Both the position numbers and the translations under genes were made by a program. Of a stretch of 64,000 nucleotides of DNA, positions 43,334 to 51,536 are shown one piece after another. Positions within the stretch are counted from its first letter, which is position 1. Every line of letters begins with the position of its first letter. The stretch is from positions 682,001 through 746,000 of the forward strand of contig OZ241358.1 in NCBI GenBank assembly GCA_965200465.1. Reading direction: 5' to 3'. This stretch comes from Azophilus sp965200465. Lineage in GTDB: Bacteria > Pseudomonadota > Gammaproteobacteria > Pseudomonadales > Azotimanducaceae. Below the pieces are notes generated by a model. That model worked only from the letters and a program-made list of their open reading frames with translations, searched no databases and had not been told where the DNA came from.

Positions 43334-44392
43334 ATGTCCGGCAACACCTTTGGCCAGCTGTTCACCGTCACCACCTTTGGGGAGAGCCACGGCCCGGCCC
43401 TTGGCGCCATTGTCGATGGCTGCCCCCCGGGCTTGGCGCTGTCCGAGGAGGACATTCAGCCGGACCTTGACCGGCGCCGTCCCGGCCGCTCCAAGTTCAC
43501 CACCCAACGGCGGGAGCGGGACCGAGCCAGGATTCTCTCCGGCGTTTTTGAAGGCCGAACCACCGGCACCCCCATCGGCTTGCTGGTGGAGAACGAAGAC
43601 CAAAGGAGCAAGGACTACGAGGCCGTCAAGAATCTGTTCCGTCCGGCCCATGCGGACTACACCTACCACCACAAGTACGGCGTCCGCGACCATCGCGGCA
43701 GCGGCCGGGCCTCGGCCCGGGAGACGGCGATGCGGGTGGCGGCCGGCGCCGTCGCCAAGAAGGGCCTGATGGAGCTGGCCGGGGTTCGGGTGCGCGGCTA
43801 CCTTTCGGCCATCGGCCGCATCCGGCCGCGCTTCGAGTCCTGGGCGGCGGTGGAGGAGAATCCGTTCTTCTGCCCGGAGCCGGCGCGGGTGGGCGCCATC
43901 GCCGCCCTCATAGACAGCCTGCGCCGTGACGGGGACTCCATCGGCGCGGAAATCACGGTGGTCGCCAGCGGCGCGCCGGTTGGCTTGGGCGAGCCGGTGT
44001 TCGCCAAGCTGGACGCGGAGCTGGCCGGCGCCCTAATGGGCGTCAACGCGGTCAAGGGAGTGGCCATCGGCGACGGCTTCGACGTGGTGCGGCAGCGGGG
44101 CACGGAGCATCGGGACGAGCTGTCCGCCCAGGGCTTCCTGAGCAATCACGCCGGAGGCGTCCTTGGCGGCATCTCCTCGGGTCAGGACATCGTGGCTCGG
44201 CTGGCCTTAAAGCCCACCTCCAGCCTGACCACGCCGGGCAGAACGGTGGACATTGACGGTAACGAGACCCAAGTGGTCACCAAGGGCCGCCACGACCCCT
44301 GCGTCGGCATCCGCGCCACGCCCATCGCCGAGGCCATGACCGCGCTGGTGCTGATGGACCACCTGCTGCGCCACCGAGGGCAGGTGGGCTGA
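43334..44392 (+). CDS. aroC: chorismate synthase
   Basis: The 352-residue protein begins MSGNTFGQLFTVTTFGESHG and contains RPGRSKFTTQRRERD, YGVRDHRGSGRASARETA and SNHAGGVLGGISSGQ, the three family signatures with the FMN and EPSP contact residues. It makes chorismate from EPSP and supplies the tryptophan genes 6 kb downstream among others. Confidence 0.96.
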   Translation: MSGNTFGQLFTVTTFGESHGPALGAIVDGCPPGLALSEEDIQPDLDRRRPGRSKFTTQRRERDRARILSGVFEGRTTGTPIGLLVENEDQRSKDYEAVKNLFRPAHADYTYHHKYGVRDHRGSGRASARETAMRVAAGAVAKKGLMELAGVRVRGYLSAIGRIRPRFESWAAVEENPFFCPEPARVGAIAALIDSLRRDGDSIGAEITVVASGAPVGLGEPVFAKLDAELAGALMGVNAVKGVAIGDGFDVVRQRGTEHRDELSAQGFLSNHAGGVLGGISSGQDIVARLALKPTSSLTTPGRTVDIDGNETQVVTKGRHDPCVGIRATPIAEAMTALVLMDHLLRHRGQVG

Positions 44393-44465
44393 CTTGCCGC
44401 CCTCCGCCCCCAACCACGCCAAAGCCCTTAGCTTGGCGCGAGCACTGTAGAAACGGAGGTCAAGC

Positions 44466-44690
44466 ATGGAGAAGACGCGCACTGGTCCTTGGAATGCGTT
44501 GGATTATTTAGCAACTGACGAGGATGTTTTCGCGTATTTGGAGGCGGCGTTCGATGATGGCGACCCGCAACTGATAGCGCTTGCCCATCCTAAGAAGGTC
44601 CGCCCTTACACCCCCAAGGCCCCAAATTTTGGGTTTGGGCGGCGACTGCGACTGATTTTGCCGGGATTGTCATTTAGACTTTGCGCTTAA
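44466..44690 (+). pseudogene. truncated antitoxin-like gene (addiction module antidote family)
   Basis: The first 42 or so of 74 codons read as the N-terminus of a HigA-like 'addiction module antidote' (WNALDYLATDEDVFAYLEAA, DDGDPQLIALA). The expected continuation, a DNA-binding helix-turn-helix, is missing. Instead the frame runs into unrelated basic residues (HPKKVRPYTPKAPNFGFG), the last 24 of them inside a 97-bp inverted-end element. A good GGAGG ribosome site is kept. No toxin gene is adjacent. Likely a remnant. Confidence 0.6.
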
Positions 44691-44716
44691 GTCCTAAGCA
44701 AAGCGGGAATTTGGGG
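44620..44716. repeat. 97-bp inverted-end element before leuC
   Basis: CCCCAAATT (44620-44628) and AATTTGGGG (44708-44716) are perfect 9-bp inverted ends. The element covers the end of the antitoxin remnant, and its last base is the first base of the leuC GTG start codon. Only one copy is seen here. Confidence 0.5.
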
Positions 44717-46128
44717 TGGCCACCCTTTACGACAAAATTTGGGCGGAGCATCTGGTGGGCGAACGCAGCGACGGCCAGAGCCTGCTCTACATCGACCGGC
44801 ATCTGCTGCATGAGGTGACCTCGCCGCAGGCGTTCGCCGGCCTGCGCTTGGCCGGGCGGGAGCTGTGGCGGCGCCATGCCAACCTAGCCACGCCGGACCA
44901 CAACGTGCCCACGGACAACCGCGCCGCCGGCATCGCCGGCATCAAGGACCCCGTCGCCAAGGAGCAGGTGGTGGCGCTGGACGAAAACTGCCGCCGCCAC
45001 CGCGTGGCGCAGTTCGACATTCGAGACGTGCGCCAAGGCATCGTCCATGTCGTTGGGCCGGAGCAGGGCGCCACCCTGCCGGGCATGACCATCGTGTGCG
45101 GGGACTCGCACACCTCCACCCACGGCGCCTTCGCCGCCCTTGCCCAAGGCATCGGCACCTCAGAGGTGGAGCACGTCATGGCCACTCAGTGCCTTGCCCA
45201 ATCCAAGGCGAAGAACATGGCCGTGAGGGTTGCGGGGGCGGCGCTGCCGCCGGGCGTCTATGCGAAGGACCTGGCGCTGGCGCTGATCGGCCGCATCGGC
45301 ACCGCCGGCGCTTCCGGGCACACCATCGAATACATGGGCGCCGCCGTGGAGGGATTGTCCATGGAGGGGCGCATGACCCTGTGCAACCTGTCCATTGAAG
45401 CCGGAGCCCGGGCCGGCTTGGTGGCCGTGGACGACCTCACCTTGGCCTACGTTCACGGGCGCCCGTTCGCGCCCAAGGGCGAACTTTGGAACGCCGCGGA
45501 GTCGTTCTGGCGGGGCTTGGTGAGCGACGCCGGCGCGCAGTTCGACCAGGAGGCCAGCTTGGACGCCTCGGCGTTGGCGCCGCAGGTGACTTGGGGCACC
45601 TCGCCGGAGATGGTGGCGGGCGTTGACGGCTGCACCCCGAACCCGGCGCAGGCGGCCGATGCGCAGCAGGCCGACGGAATGCAAAGGGCGCTCGCCTACA
45701 TGGGCTTGGCGCCGGAGCAGCCGATTGTGGACATTCGCTTGGACCGAGTGTTCATCGGCTCCTGCACCAACGCCCGCTTGGAGGATCTGCGCGTCGCCGC
45801 CCAGGTGTTGGACGGGCGGCGCGTGGCCTCCAGCATCAAGCAGGCGCTGGCGGTGCCCGGCTCCGGCTTGGTCAAGCAGGCGGCGGAGGCGGAGGGCTTG
45901 GCGGACGTCTTCGTCAAGGCCGGCTTTGAATGGCGCTCCCCAGGCTGCTCCATGTGCTTGGGCATGAATCCGGACCGGCTGCTGCCCGGCGAGCACTGCG
46001 CCTCCACCTCCAACCGCAACTTCGAGGGGCGCCAGGGGTACGGCGGGCGCACCCATCTGGTCAGCCCGGCCATGGCCGCGGCGGCGGCGGTGGCCGGCCG
46101 CTTCACGGACGTAAGGGAACTGTTGTGA
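44716..46128 (+). CDS. leuC: 3-isopropylmalate dehydratase large subunit
   Basis: The 470-residue protein starts with GTG (VATLYDKIWAEH) and contains IYIDRHLLHEVTSPQAF-like IDRHLLHEVTSPQAF, CGDSHTSTHGAF, and the [4Fe-4S] Cys ligands in FIGSCTNARLEDL and SPGCSMCLGMNPD. With LeuD it isomerises 2- to 3-isopropylmalate in leucine synthesis. The start codon overlaps the end of the 97-bp element and has no strong ribosome site. It overlaps leuD by 4 nt. Confidence 0.95.
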   Translation: MATLYDKIWAEHLVGERSDGQSLLYIDRHLLHEVTSPQAFAGLRLAGRELWRRHANLATPDHNVPTDNRAAGIAGIKDPVAKEQVVALDENCRRHRVAQFDIRDVRQGIVHVVGPEQGATLPGMTIVCGDSHTSTHGAFAALAQGIGTSEVEHVMATQCLAQSKAKNMAVRVAGAALPPGVYAKDLALALIGRIGTAGASGHTIEYMGAAVEGLSMEGRMTLCNLSIEAGARAGLVAVDDLTLAYVHGRPFAPKGELWNAAESFWRGLVSDAGAQFDQEASLDASALAPQVTWGTSPEMVAGVDGCTPNPAQAADAQQADGMQRALAYMGLAPEQPIVDIRLDRVFIGSCTNARLEDLRVAAQVLDGRRVASSIKQALAVPGSGLVKQAAEAEGLADVFVKAGFEWRSPGCSMCLGMNPDRLLPGEHCASTSNRNFEGRQGYGGRTHLVSPAMAAAAAVAGRFTDVRELL

Positions 46129-46796
46129 GGGCCTTCCAAGTGGAGTCCGGCTTGGTGGCGCCCTTGGACCGGGCGAACGTGGACACGGACCAGATCATTC
46201 CCAAGCAGTTCCTCAAGTCCATCAAGCGCACGGGCTTTGGCGACAACCTGTTTGACGCTTGGCGGTTTCTCGACGAGGGGGACATCGGCGTGACGCCGAA
46301 CGAGCGGCGCATCAACCATGAGTTCGTCCTCAACCAGCCGCGCTACCAAGGGGCCAGGGTGCTGCTCGCCCGGCGCAACTTCGGCTGCGGCTCCAGCCGC
46401 GAGCACGCCGTCTGGGCGTTGATGGAATACGGCTTCGTCGCCGTCATTGCGCCGAGCTTTGCCGACATCTTTTATGAGAATTGCTTTAAGAACGGCCTAT
46501 TGCCCATTGTTCTGGAGGAAGCCGTTGTTGCGGAACTCTTCGAGCAAGTGCGCCGGCAGGAAGGCTTTGCGCTAGCCGTGGACTTGGTTCGCCAACGCCT
46601 CGTCAAGCCGGGCGGAGGGGAGGTCGCCTTCGAGGTGGCGCCCATGCGCCGCCGCAAGCTCCTGGAGGGCTTGGACGACATCGGCCTAACCTTGGCCCAA
46701 GCGAAGCAAATCCGCACTTTCGAGGCGAACTACTTGGCGCGGCGCCCTTGGCTGGCCGACGACGCCATCGCCGCCCCATCGAACGCCGGGGCCTAG
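46125..46796 (+). CDS. leuD: 3-isopropylmalate dehydratase small subunit
   Basis: The 223-residue protein starts with GTG in the leuC stop (GTGA) and shows LDRANVDTDQIIPKQFLKSI, RRNFGCGSSREHAVWAL and PSFADIFYENCFKNGLLPI. This is the swivel domain that completes the dehydratase active site. Gap to leuB is 5 nt. Confidence 0.95.
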   Translation: MRAFQVESGLVAPLDRANVDTDQIIPKQFLKSIKRTGFGDNLFDAWRFLDEGDIGVTPNERRINHEFVLNQPRYQGARVLLARRNFGCGSSREHAVWALMEYGFVAVIAPSFADIFYENCFKNGLLPIVLEEAVVAELFEQVRRQEGFALAVDLVRQRLVKPGGGEVAFEVAPMRRRKLLEGLDDIGLTLAQAKQIRTFEANYLARRPWLADDAIAAPSNAGA

Positions 46797-46801
46797 CCGC
46801 C

Positions 46802-47902
46802 GTGGCCGAAGTCAGGAGAATCGCCGTGTTGCCGGGCGACGGCATCGGCGCGGAGGTGGCGCCCATCGCCGTGCAGGCGCTGCGCACCGCCTTGCAGCAG
46901 GAAGGCGTGCGCCTTGAGGCTGACGAAGGGCTGCTCGGCGGCTGCGCCCTGGATGCGACAGGCTCGCCTTTGCCCGCCGAGACCCTGGAGCTTTGCGCCG
47001 CCGCCGATGCGGTGCTGCTCGGCGCCGTCGGCGGGCCGCAGTGGGAGAACCTGCCCATGCAGCAACGCCCGGAAAAGGGCCTTTTGGGCCTGCGCTCCGG
47101 CTTGCAGCTGTTCGCCAACCTGCGCCCGGCGCTGTTGTTCGCGCCCTTGGCCGATGCGTCGTCGCTGAAGCCGGCGTTGGTGTCCGGCCTGGACATCCTC
47201 ATCGTGCGGGAACTGACCGGCGGCATCTATTTCGGTGAGCCGAGGGGCGTCTTTTTTGAGAACAACGAACGGGTCGGCGTCAACACCTACCGCTACAGCG
47301 AGCACGAGATCGAGCGCATCGCCCGGGTGGCCTTTGATTTGGCCGGCAAGCGGCAGGGGCGGCTGTGCTCGGTTGACAAGGCCAACGTGCTGGAGGCCAC
47401 CGATCTTTGGCGGCAGGTGGTCAGCGGCTTGGCGGCCGAATATCCCGAGGTGGCGCTTTCCCACATGTACGTTGACAACGCCGGCATGCAGTTGGTGCGG
47501 GCGCCCAAGCAGTTCGACGTCATCGTCACTGGCAACATGTTTGGGGACATCCTCTCCGATGTGGCCGCCATGCTGACCGGCTCCCTCGGCATGCTGCCGT
47601 CGGCCTCCCTGGCCGCGAACGGCTTTGGGTTGTACGAACCCGTGCATGGTTCGGCGCCGGACATCGCCGGCCAGGACCGGGCCAATCCGCTGGCGACGGT
47701 GCTTTCCACCGCCATGATGTGCCGCTACAGCCTGAACCTGCCGAACGCGGCGGCGGCCTTGGAGGCGGCGGTGCAAGCGGTGCTGGGCCAAGGGCTGCGC
47801 ACCGCGGACATCGCCGAAGGCGAGGGCGTTGCGCTGGTCGGCACTCAGGCGATGGGCGAGGCGCTGCTGGCGGCCTTGGAATCCGCCGCGGAGGCGCCAT
47901 GA
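46802..47902 (+). CDS. leuB: 3-isopropylmalate dehydrogenase
   Basis: The 366-residue protein starts with GTG 46802 (VAEVRRIAVLPGDGIG). It has LIVRELTGGIYFG, the substrate-binding region YVDNAGMQLV and the NAD-binding NMFGDILSDVAAMLTGSLGMLPSAS region, here split as NMFGDILSD and GSLGMLPSA. It performs the oxidative decarboxylation step of leucine synthesis. It overlaps asd by 4 nt. Confidence 0.95.
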   Translation: MAEVRRIAVLPGDGIGAEVAPIAVQALRTALQQEGVRLEADEGLLGGCALDATGSPLPAETLELCAAADAVLLGAVGGPQWENLPMQQRPEKGLLGLRSGLQLFANLRPALLFAPLADASSLKPALVSGLDILIVRELTGGIYFGEPRGVFFENNERVGVNTYRYSEHEIERIARVAFDLAGKRQGRLCSVDKANVLEATDLWRQVVSGLAAEYPEVALSHMYVDNAGMQLVRAPKQFDVIVTGNMFGDILSDVAAMLTGSLGMLPSASLAANGFGLYEPVHGSAPDIAGQDRANPLATVLSTAMMCRYSLNLPNAAAALEAAVQAVLGQGLRTADIAEGEGVALVGTQAMGEALLAALESAAEAP

Positions 47903-48921
47903 GCCAAGGGAAGGTCAACGTGGCCATCGCCGGGGCCACGGGCGCGGTGGGGGAAGCCCTGCTCGAGATTCTTCAGCAGCGGGACTTTCCCGTGGACCGG
48001 CTGTTCCTGTTGGCCAGCGAGCGCTCCGCCGGCAAGCGCCTGCAGTTTCGGGGCCAGTCGGTGCCTGTGCAGCGACTTGACCGATTCGACTTCTCCCAAG
48101 CGCGGATCGGCCTGTTTTCCGCCGGCGGGGCGCTGTCCGCCGAATTCGCGCCCAAGGCGGCGGCGGCCGGCTGCGTGGTCATCGACAACACCTCCAGGTT
48201 CCGCTTTGAGGACGACGTGCCCTTGGTGGTGCCGGAGGTGAACGCGCAGCGCATCAAAGGCTTCGGCAACCGCAAAATCATCGCCAACCCCAACTGCTCC
48301 ACCATTCAGATGGTGGTGGCGCTAAAGCCCATCTACGACGCCGTGGGCATCAAGCGCATCAACGTCGCCACCTATCAGGCGGTCTCCGGCGCCGGCGCCG
48401 GCGGTTTGCGGGAACTGGCCGGGCAAACCGCCAACCTGCTGAACGGCAAGCCGATTGAGGCGGAGGTCATGCCGGAGCAGATCGCCTTCAACGCCATTCC
48501 CCAGATCGACGTCTTCCAAGACAACGGCTACACCTTTGAGGAGATGAAGATGGTGCGGGAAACGCGCAAGATCTTTGAGGACGAAGCCATTCAGGTGAAC
48601 CCCACCTGCGTGCGCATTCCCGTCTTCTACGGCCATTCCGAGGCGGTCCACATCGAAACCCAAGACCCGATCACCCCGCAGCAGGCGCGGCGGCTGCTGC
48701 GGCAGGCGCCGGGCGTGGAGTTGCGCGACGAGGCGGTTCCCGGCGGCTACCCCACTGCGGTTGGGGAGGCGGCCGGCAACGATCCGGTTTACGTTGGCCG
48801 CATCCGCCAGGACCTGTCGCAACCGAACGGCCTGAACCTGTGGGTGGTTGCGGACAATGTGCGCAAGGGCGCGGCGCTCAACAGCGTGCAGATTGCCGAG
48901 GGCTTGCTCCAGCATCTTTGA
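47899..48921 (+). CDS. asd: aspartate-semialdehyde dehydrogenase
   Basis: The 340-residue protein has the NADP motif VAIAGATGAVGEALLEIL, the catalytic Cys133 in IIANPNCSTIQMVVAL, and HSEAVHIET with the active-site His region. It reduces aspartyl phosphate to the semialdehyde for lysine, threonine, methionine and diaminopimelate. It sits between leuB and fimV as in Pseudomonas. Confidence 0.95.
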   Translation: MSQGKVNVAIAGATGAVGEALLEILQQRDFPVDRLFLLASERSAGKRLQFRGQSVPVQRLDRFDFSQARIGLFSAGGALSAEFAPKAAAAGCVVIDNTSRFRFEDDVPLVVPEVNAQRIKGFGNRKIIANPNCSTIQMVVALKPIYDAVGIKRINVATYQAVSGAGAGGLRELAGQTANLLNGKPIEAEVMPEQIAFNAIPQIDVFQDNGYTFEEMKMVRETRKIFEDEAIQVNPTCVRIPVFYGHSEAVHIETQDPITPQQARRLLRQAPGVELRDEAVPGGYPTAVGEAAGNDPVYVGRIRQDLSQPNGLNLWVVADNVRKGAALNSVQIAEGLLQHL

Positions 48922-48970
48922 TTCGCCGGGGGTTGCTGAACCTAGGGCTTGGACGCGAAGTCGATCGGGA

Positions 48971-49876
48971 GTGAAAGTCGTCATCGACATCCGCTTGGGG
49001 TTGCGCACCGCCGCCTCGGTTGCGTTTAGCGCCCTGGCCTTGCAAGCGAGCGCCCCGGCCAACCCGCCGACTGGGGCCGACGTTGCCGGGATGGGGCGGG
49101 AAATTACCGTGCGGCCCCAGGATACGCTTTGGAGCATCGCCGCCGCCGCCTTGCCGCCGGACCACGCCAACGTTCAGCAGTACATGATGGCCATTCTGCA
49201 TGAGAATCCGCACGCCTTCGCCAACGGCAACATCAACGGCCTGATCGCTGGGTCGCGGCTGCGGCTTCCTCGCCTGGAAGCCGAAACCCCGCCGGCCGAG
49301 GCCGTTCAGGAAGCTGTTGGGCGGAGCTCGACAAGGCGCGGCGGCGATGACGAACTCAAAATTCCGGGGCGCAAGGATCAGTGGACGGCCAGCGATGCGG
49401 CCGTTGCGCCATCGCCGGTTGCCGACCGAGACATTCGGTTGCGCCAGCGGGACAACGAGATTGCGCAACTCACCGAAGACTTGGCGGCCTTGCGGATGAC
49501 CCTGAGGGCGGAGAGGCGGGAACGGCAGCAGCAGTTGGCCCGATGGCGCATGGCCGCGGCGATTGGCGTCGCCCTCGCCGCGACGGTCTTGCTGGCCGTC
49601 GTCTTGGCCATGCGGCGACGGCGCCATGCGCAAGCCTTCAGCGCGGGGCGGGCGGCGCCCCGCCCGTCACCCGAACCCTCCCAGCAGGACGATCACCATT
49701 TCGGCGGTCCCATTGGCGACCATCGGGTGCAGCTCAACCTAGCCCAAGCCAACATGGAGCTGGGCAAATTGGAGGTTGCGCGGGAGATTCTTGAGGAAGT
49801 TCGAGCCGCTGGGGGGGCGTCGGAGCGGCGGGAGGCCGAGGCGCTGCTCGCCCGCATCGGCCCGGCGCGATCCTGA
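48971..49876 (+). CDS. miniature FimV-like polar landmark protein
   Basis: The 301-residue protein has a hydrophobic N-terminal signal, a LysM-like FimV N-terminal domain at about 44-100 (TVRPQDTLWSIAAAA, NVQQYMMAILHENPHAF, INGLIAGSRLRLP), a coiled coil at 153-192, one membrane helix at 194-214, and the FimV C-terminal TPR-like motif at 251-298 (LNLAQANMELGKLEVAREIL). Classical FimV is much larger, with long repeats and an acidic cytoplasmic region; here that part is reduced to about 35 residues. Position between asd and truA supports the assignment. The start GTG 48971 is provisional. Likely role: peptidoglycan-linked polar organisation. Confidence 0.8.
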   Translation: MKVVIDIRLGLRTAASVAFSALALQASAPANPPTGADVAGMGREITVRPQDTLWSIAAAALPPDHANVQQYMMAILHENPHAFANGNINGLIAGSRLRLPRLEAETPPAEAVQEAVGRSSTRRGGDDELKIPGRKDQWTASDAAVAPSPVADRDIRLRQRDNEIAQLTEDLAALRMTLRAERRERQQQLARWRMAAAIGVALAATVLLAVVLAMRRRRHAQAFSAGRAAPRPSPEPSQQDDHHFGGPIGDHRVQLNLAQANMELGKLEVAREILEEVRAAGGASERREAEALLARIGPARS

Positions 49877-50679
49877 TGCCGGCGCCGATCGCGCTCGGCA
49901 TCGAATACGACGGCGGCTGCTTTCACGGCTGGCAAAGGCAGAGCCACAGCCCATCCGTGCAGAGCGAGCTGGAGGCGGCGTTGGCCCGGGTGGCCGACCA
50001 ACCCGTGCATACCGTCGCCGCCGGCCGCACGGACGCCGGAGTTCACGCCACGCAGCAGGTGGCCAGCTTCACCTGCGCCAAGCCGCGGCCCTTGCGCGCC
50101 TGGAAGGATGGAGTGAACGCCTTGACCGGGGCCGGCGTTAAGGTGCGCTGGGCGCGGCAGGTTGCGGCCGGCTTCCATGCCCGCTTCTCCGCCGCCGCCC
50201 GTCGCTACCTGTACCTCTACCGCATCGGCGATGGCCCGTCGCCGCTGTGCGACCGCTACGCCTGGAACTCGCCGCCCTTGGACGCAGACGCCATGCATCG
50301 CGGCGGCCAGGTTCTGCTTGGGGAGCGGGATTTCACCAGTTTCCGCGCCGCCGGCTGTCAGTCCAAGTCTCCATTCCGCAGGGTTTTTCGGCTGAACGTT
50401 CGGGCCGTTGGCGGCTTGGTGGTGCTGGACATCGAAGCCAACGCCTTCGTGCTGCACATGGTGCGCAACATCGCCGGTGCCCTAAGCCGGCTAGGGCGGG
50501 GCGAGCGCCCTGTGGATTGGCTCGAAGAGTGCCTGCAAGCCAAGGACCGCAAGCTCATCGGCAAGACCGCACCGCCCCAGGGCCTCTACCTAGTTGACGT
50601 AACCTATCCGCAACAGGATCTGCCAAAGGGCGCCTTGCCGCCCTTGCTGGCGGCGCTCGGCGGTCTGGAACAGCTGTAG
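49876..50679 (+). CDS. truA: tRNA pseudouridine(38-40) synthase
   Basis: The 267-residue protein has the catalytic Asp53 in AAGRTDAGVHATQQV, ALGIEYDGGCFHGWQRQ at the N-terminus and RNIAGALSRLGRGERP near the C-terminus. It modifies the anticodon stem-loop of many tRNAs. It overlaps the fimV stop by 1 nt. Confidence 0.95.
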   Translation: MPAPIALGIEYDGGCFHGWQRQSHSPSVQSELEAALARVADQPVHTVAAGRTDAGVHATQQVASFTCAKPRPLRAWKDGVNALTGAGVKVRWARQVAAGFHARFSAAARRYLYLYRIGDGPSPLCDRYAWNSPPLDADAMHRGGQVLLGERDFTSFRAAGCQSKSPFRRVFRLNVRAVGGLVVLDIEANAFVLHMVRNIAGALSRLGRGERPVDWLEECLQAKDRKLIGKTAPPQGLYLVDVTYPQQDLPKGALPPLLAALGGLEQL

Positions 50680-50793
50680 CTAGGGCCGTTCGGCGCGAGC
50701 TTCCTCGAAACCCGCCCTTAAGCTCCAGCCTTGATTGAGGATCAGGCCGGCCAGAACCAAACCGACGCCGACCATGGTCCAGATCTCCTCCAT
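50680..50793 (-). CDS. possible small membrane protein
   Basis: A 37-codon frame encodes MEEIWTMVGVGLVLAGLILN followed by a charged tail. It has one clear membrane helix and sits alone between truA and trpF on the opposite strand. There is no strong ribosome site. I do not recognise a family. Confidence 0.35.
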   Translation of the reverse strand: MEEIWTMVGVGLVLAGLILNQGWSLRAGFEEARAERP

Positions 50794-50918
50794 GTTTGCC
50801 GTTCTCGCTGCGGATGGATGGGGGTTTAGCGCTTTGACGGTGGTTCAACACCCTAAGAGGGGCTAGACTGCCGGGCGCCGCGGACAGCGGCCCAGCATCC
50901 CCTTAAACTGAGCCATCC

Positions 50919-51536
50919 ATGAAGGTCAGAATCAAGATATGCGGCATCACTAGGGCGGAGGACTTGGAGGTGCTGCTGCGCCTGCAGGTCGATGCGCTGG
51001 GCTTGGTGTTCTACGAACCGAGCTCGCGCTGCCTAGCCTTCAAGGAAGCCCGTGCGCTCTCCCGCTTGGCGGAGGGCCGCATCCTGCGCGTGGGCGTGTT
51101 TTTGGACGCCGCCGCGGAAGTGGTGCGGGGCGCCGTTGCCCAAGTCGGGTTGGATGTGCTGCAATTTCACGGCGGCGAGGATCGGTCCTTCTGCGCCGGC
51201 TTCGGCCTGCCCTACATGAAGGCCGTGCCCATGGCCGGGCCTGTGGATGCGGCGGCATGGCGGCGGCGCTTCCCGGACGCCTGCGCCCTGCTGCTTGACG
51301 CCGGCGCCGGCGGCGGCCAGACTTTCGACTGGCGGCGCTGGCCGGCCGCCCCGGTTGGCAATTGCGTTTTGGCCGGCGGCCTTGGCCCGCACAACGTGGC
51401 CGCCGCCGTGCGGCGCTTGAAGCCTTGGGGGCTGGACGTAAGCAGCGGCGTCGAAGGCGTTCGGAAAGGCGTCAAGGACGCCGCCAAGATAACCGAATTC
51501 GTGATGGAGGCGCGCCGTGCCGCAGCTGGGGAGTAA
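50919..51536 (+). CDS. trpF: phosphoribosylanthranilate isomerase
   Basis: The 205-residue TIM barrel shows KICGITRAEDL (catalytic Cys), DVLQFHGGED and the phosphate-binding VLAGGLGPHNVAAAV and GLDVSSGVEGVRKGVKD segments. It converts PRA to CdRP in tryptophan synthesis. Its end overlaps trpB by 20 nt. Confidence 0.95.
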   Translation: MKVRIKICGITRAEDLEVLLRLQVDALGLVFYEPSSRCLAFKEARALSRLAEGRILRVGVFLDAAAEVVRGAVAQVGLDVLQFHGGEDRSFCAGFGLPYMKAVPMAGPVDAAAWRRRFPDACALLLDAGAGGGQTFDWRRWPAAPVGNCVLAGGLGPHNVAAAVRRLKPWGLDVSSGVEGVRKGVKDAAKITEFVMEARRAAAGE

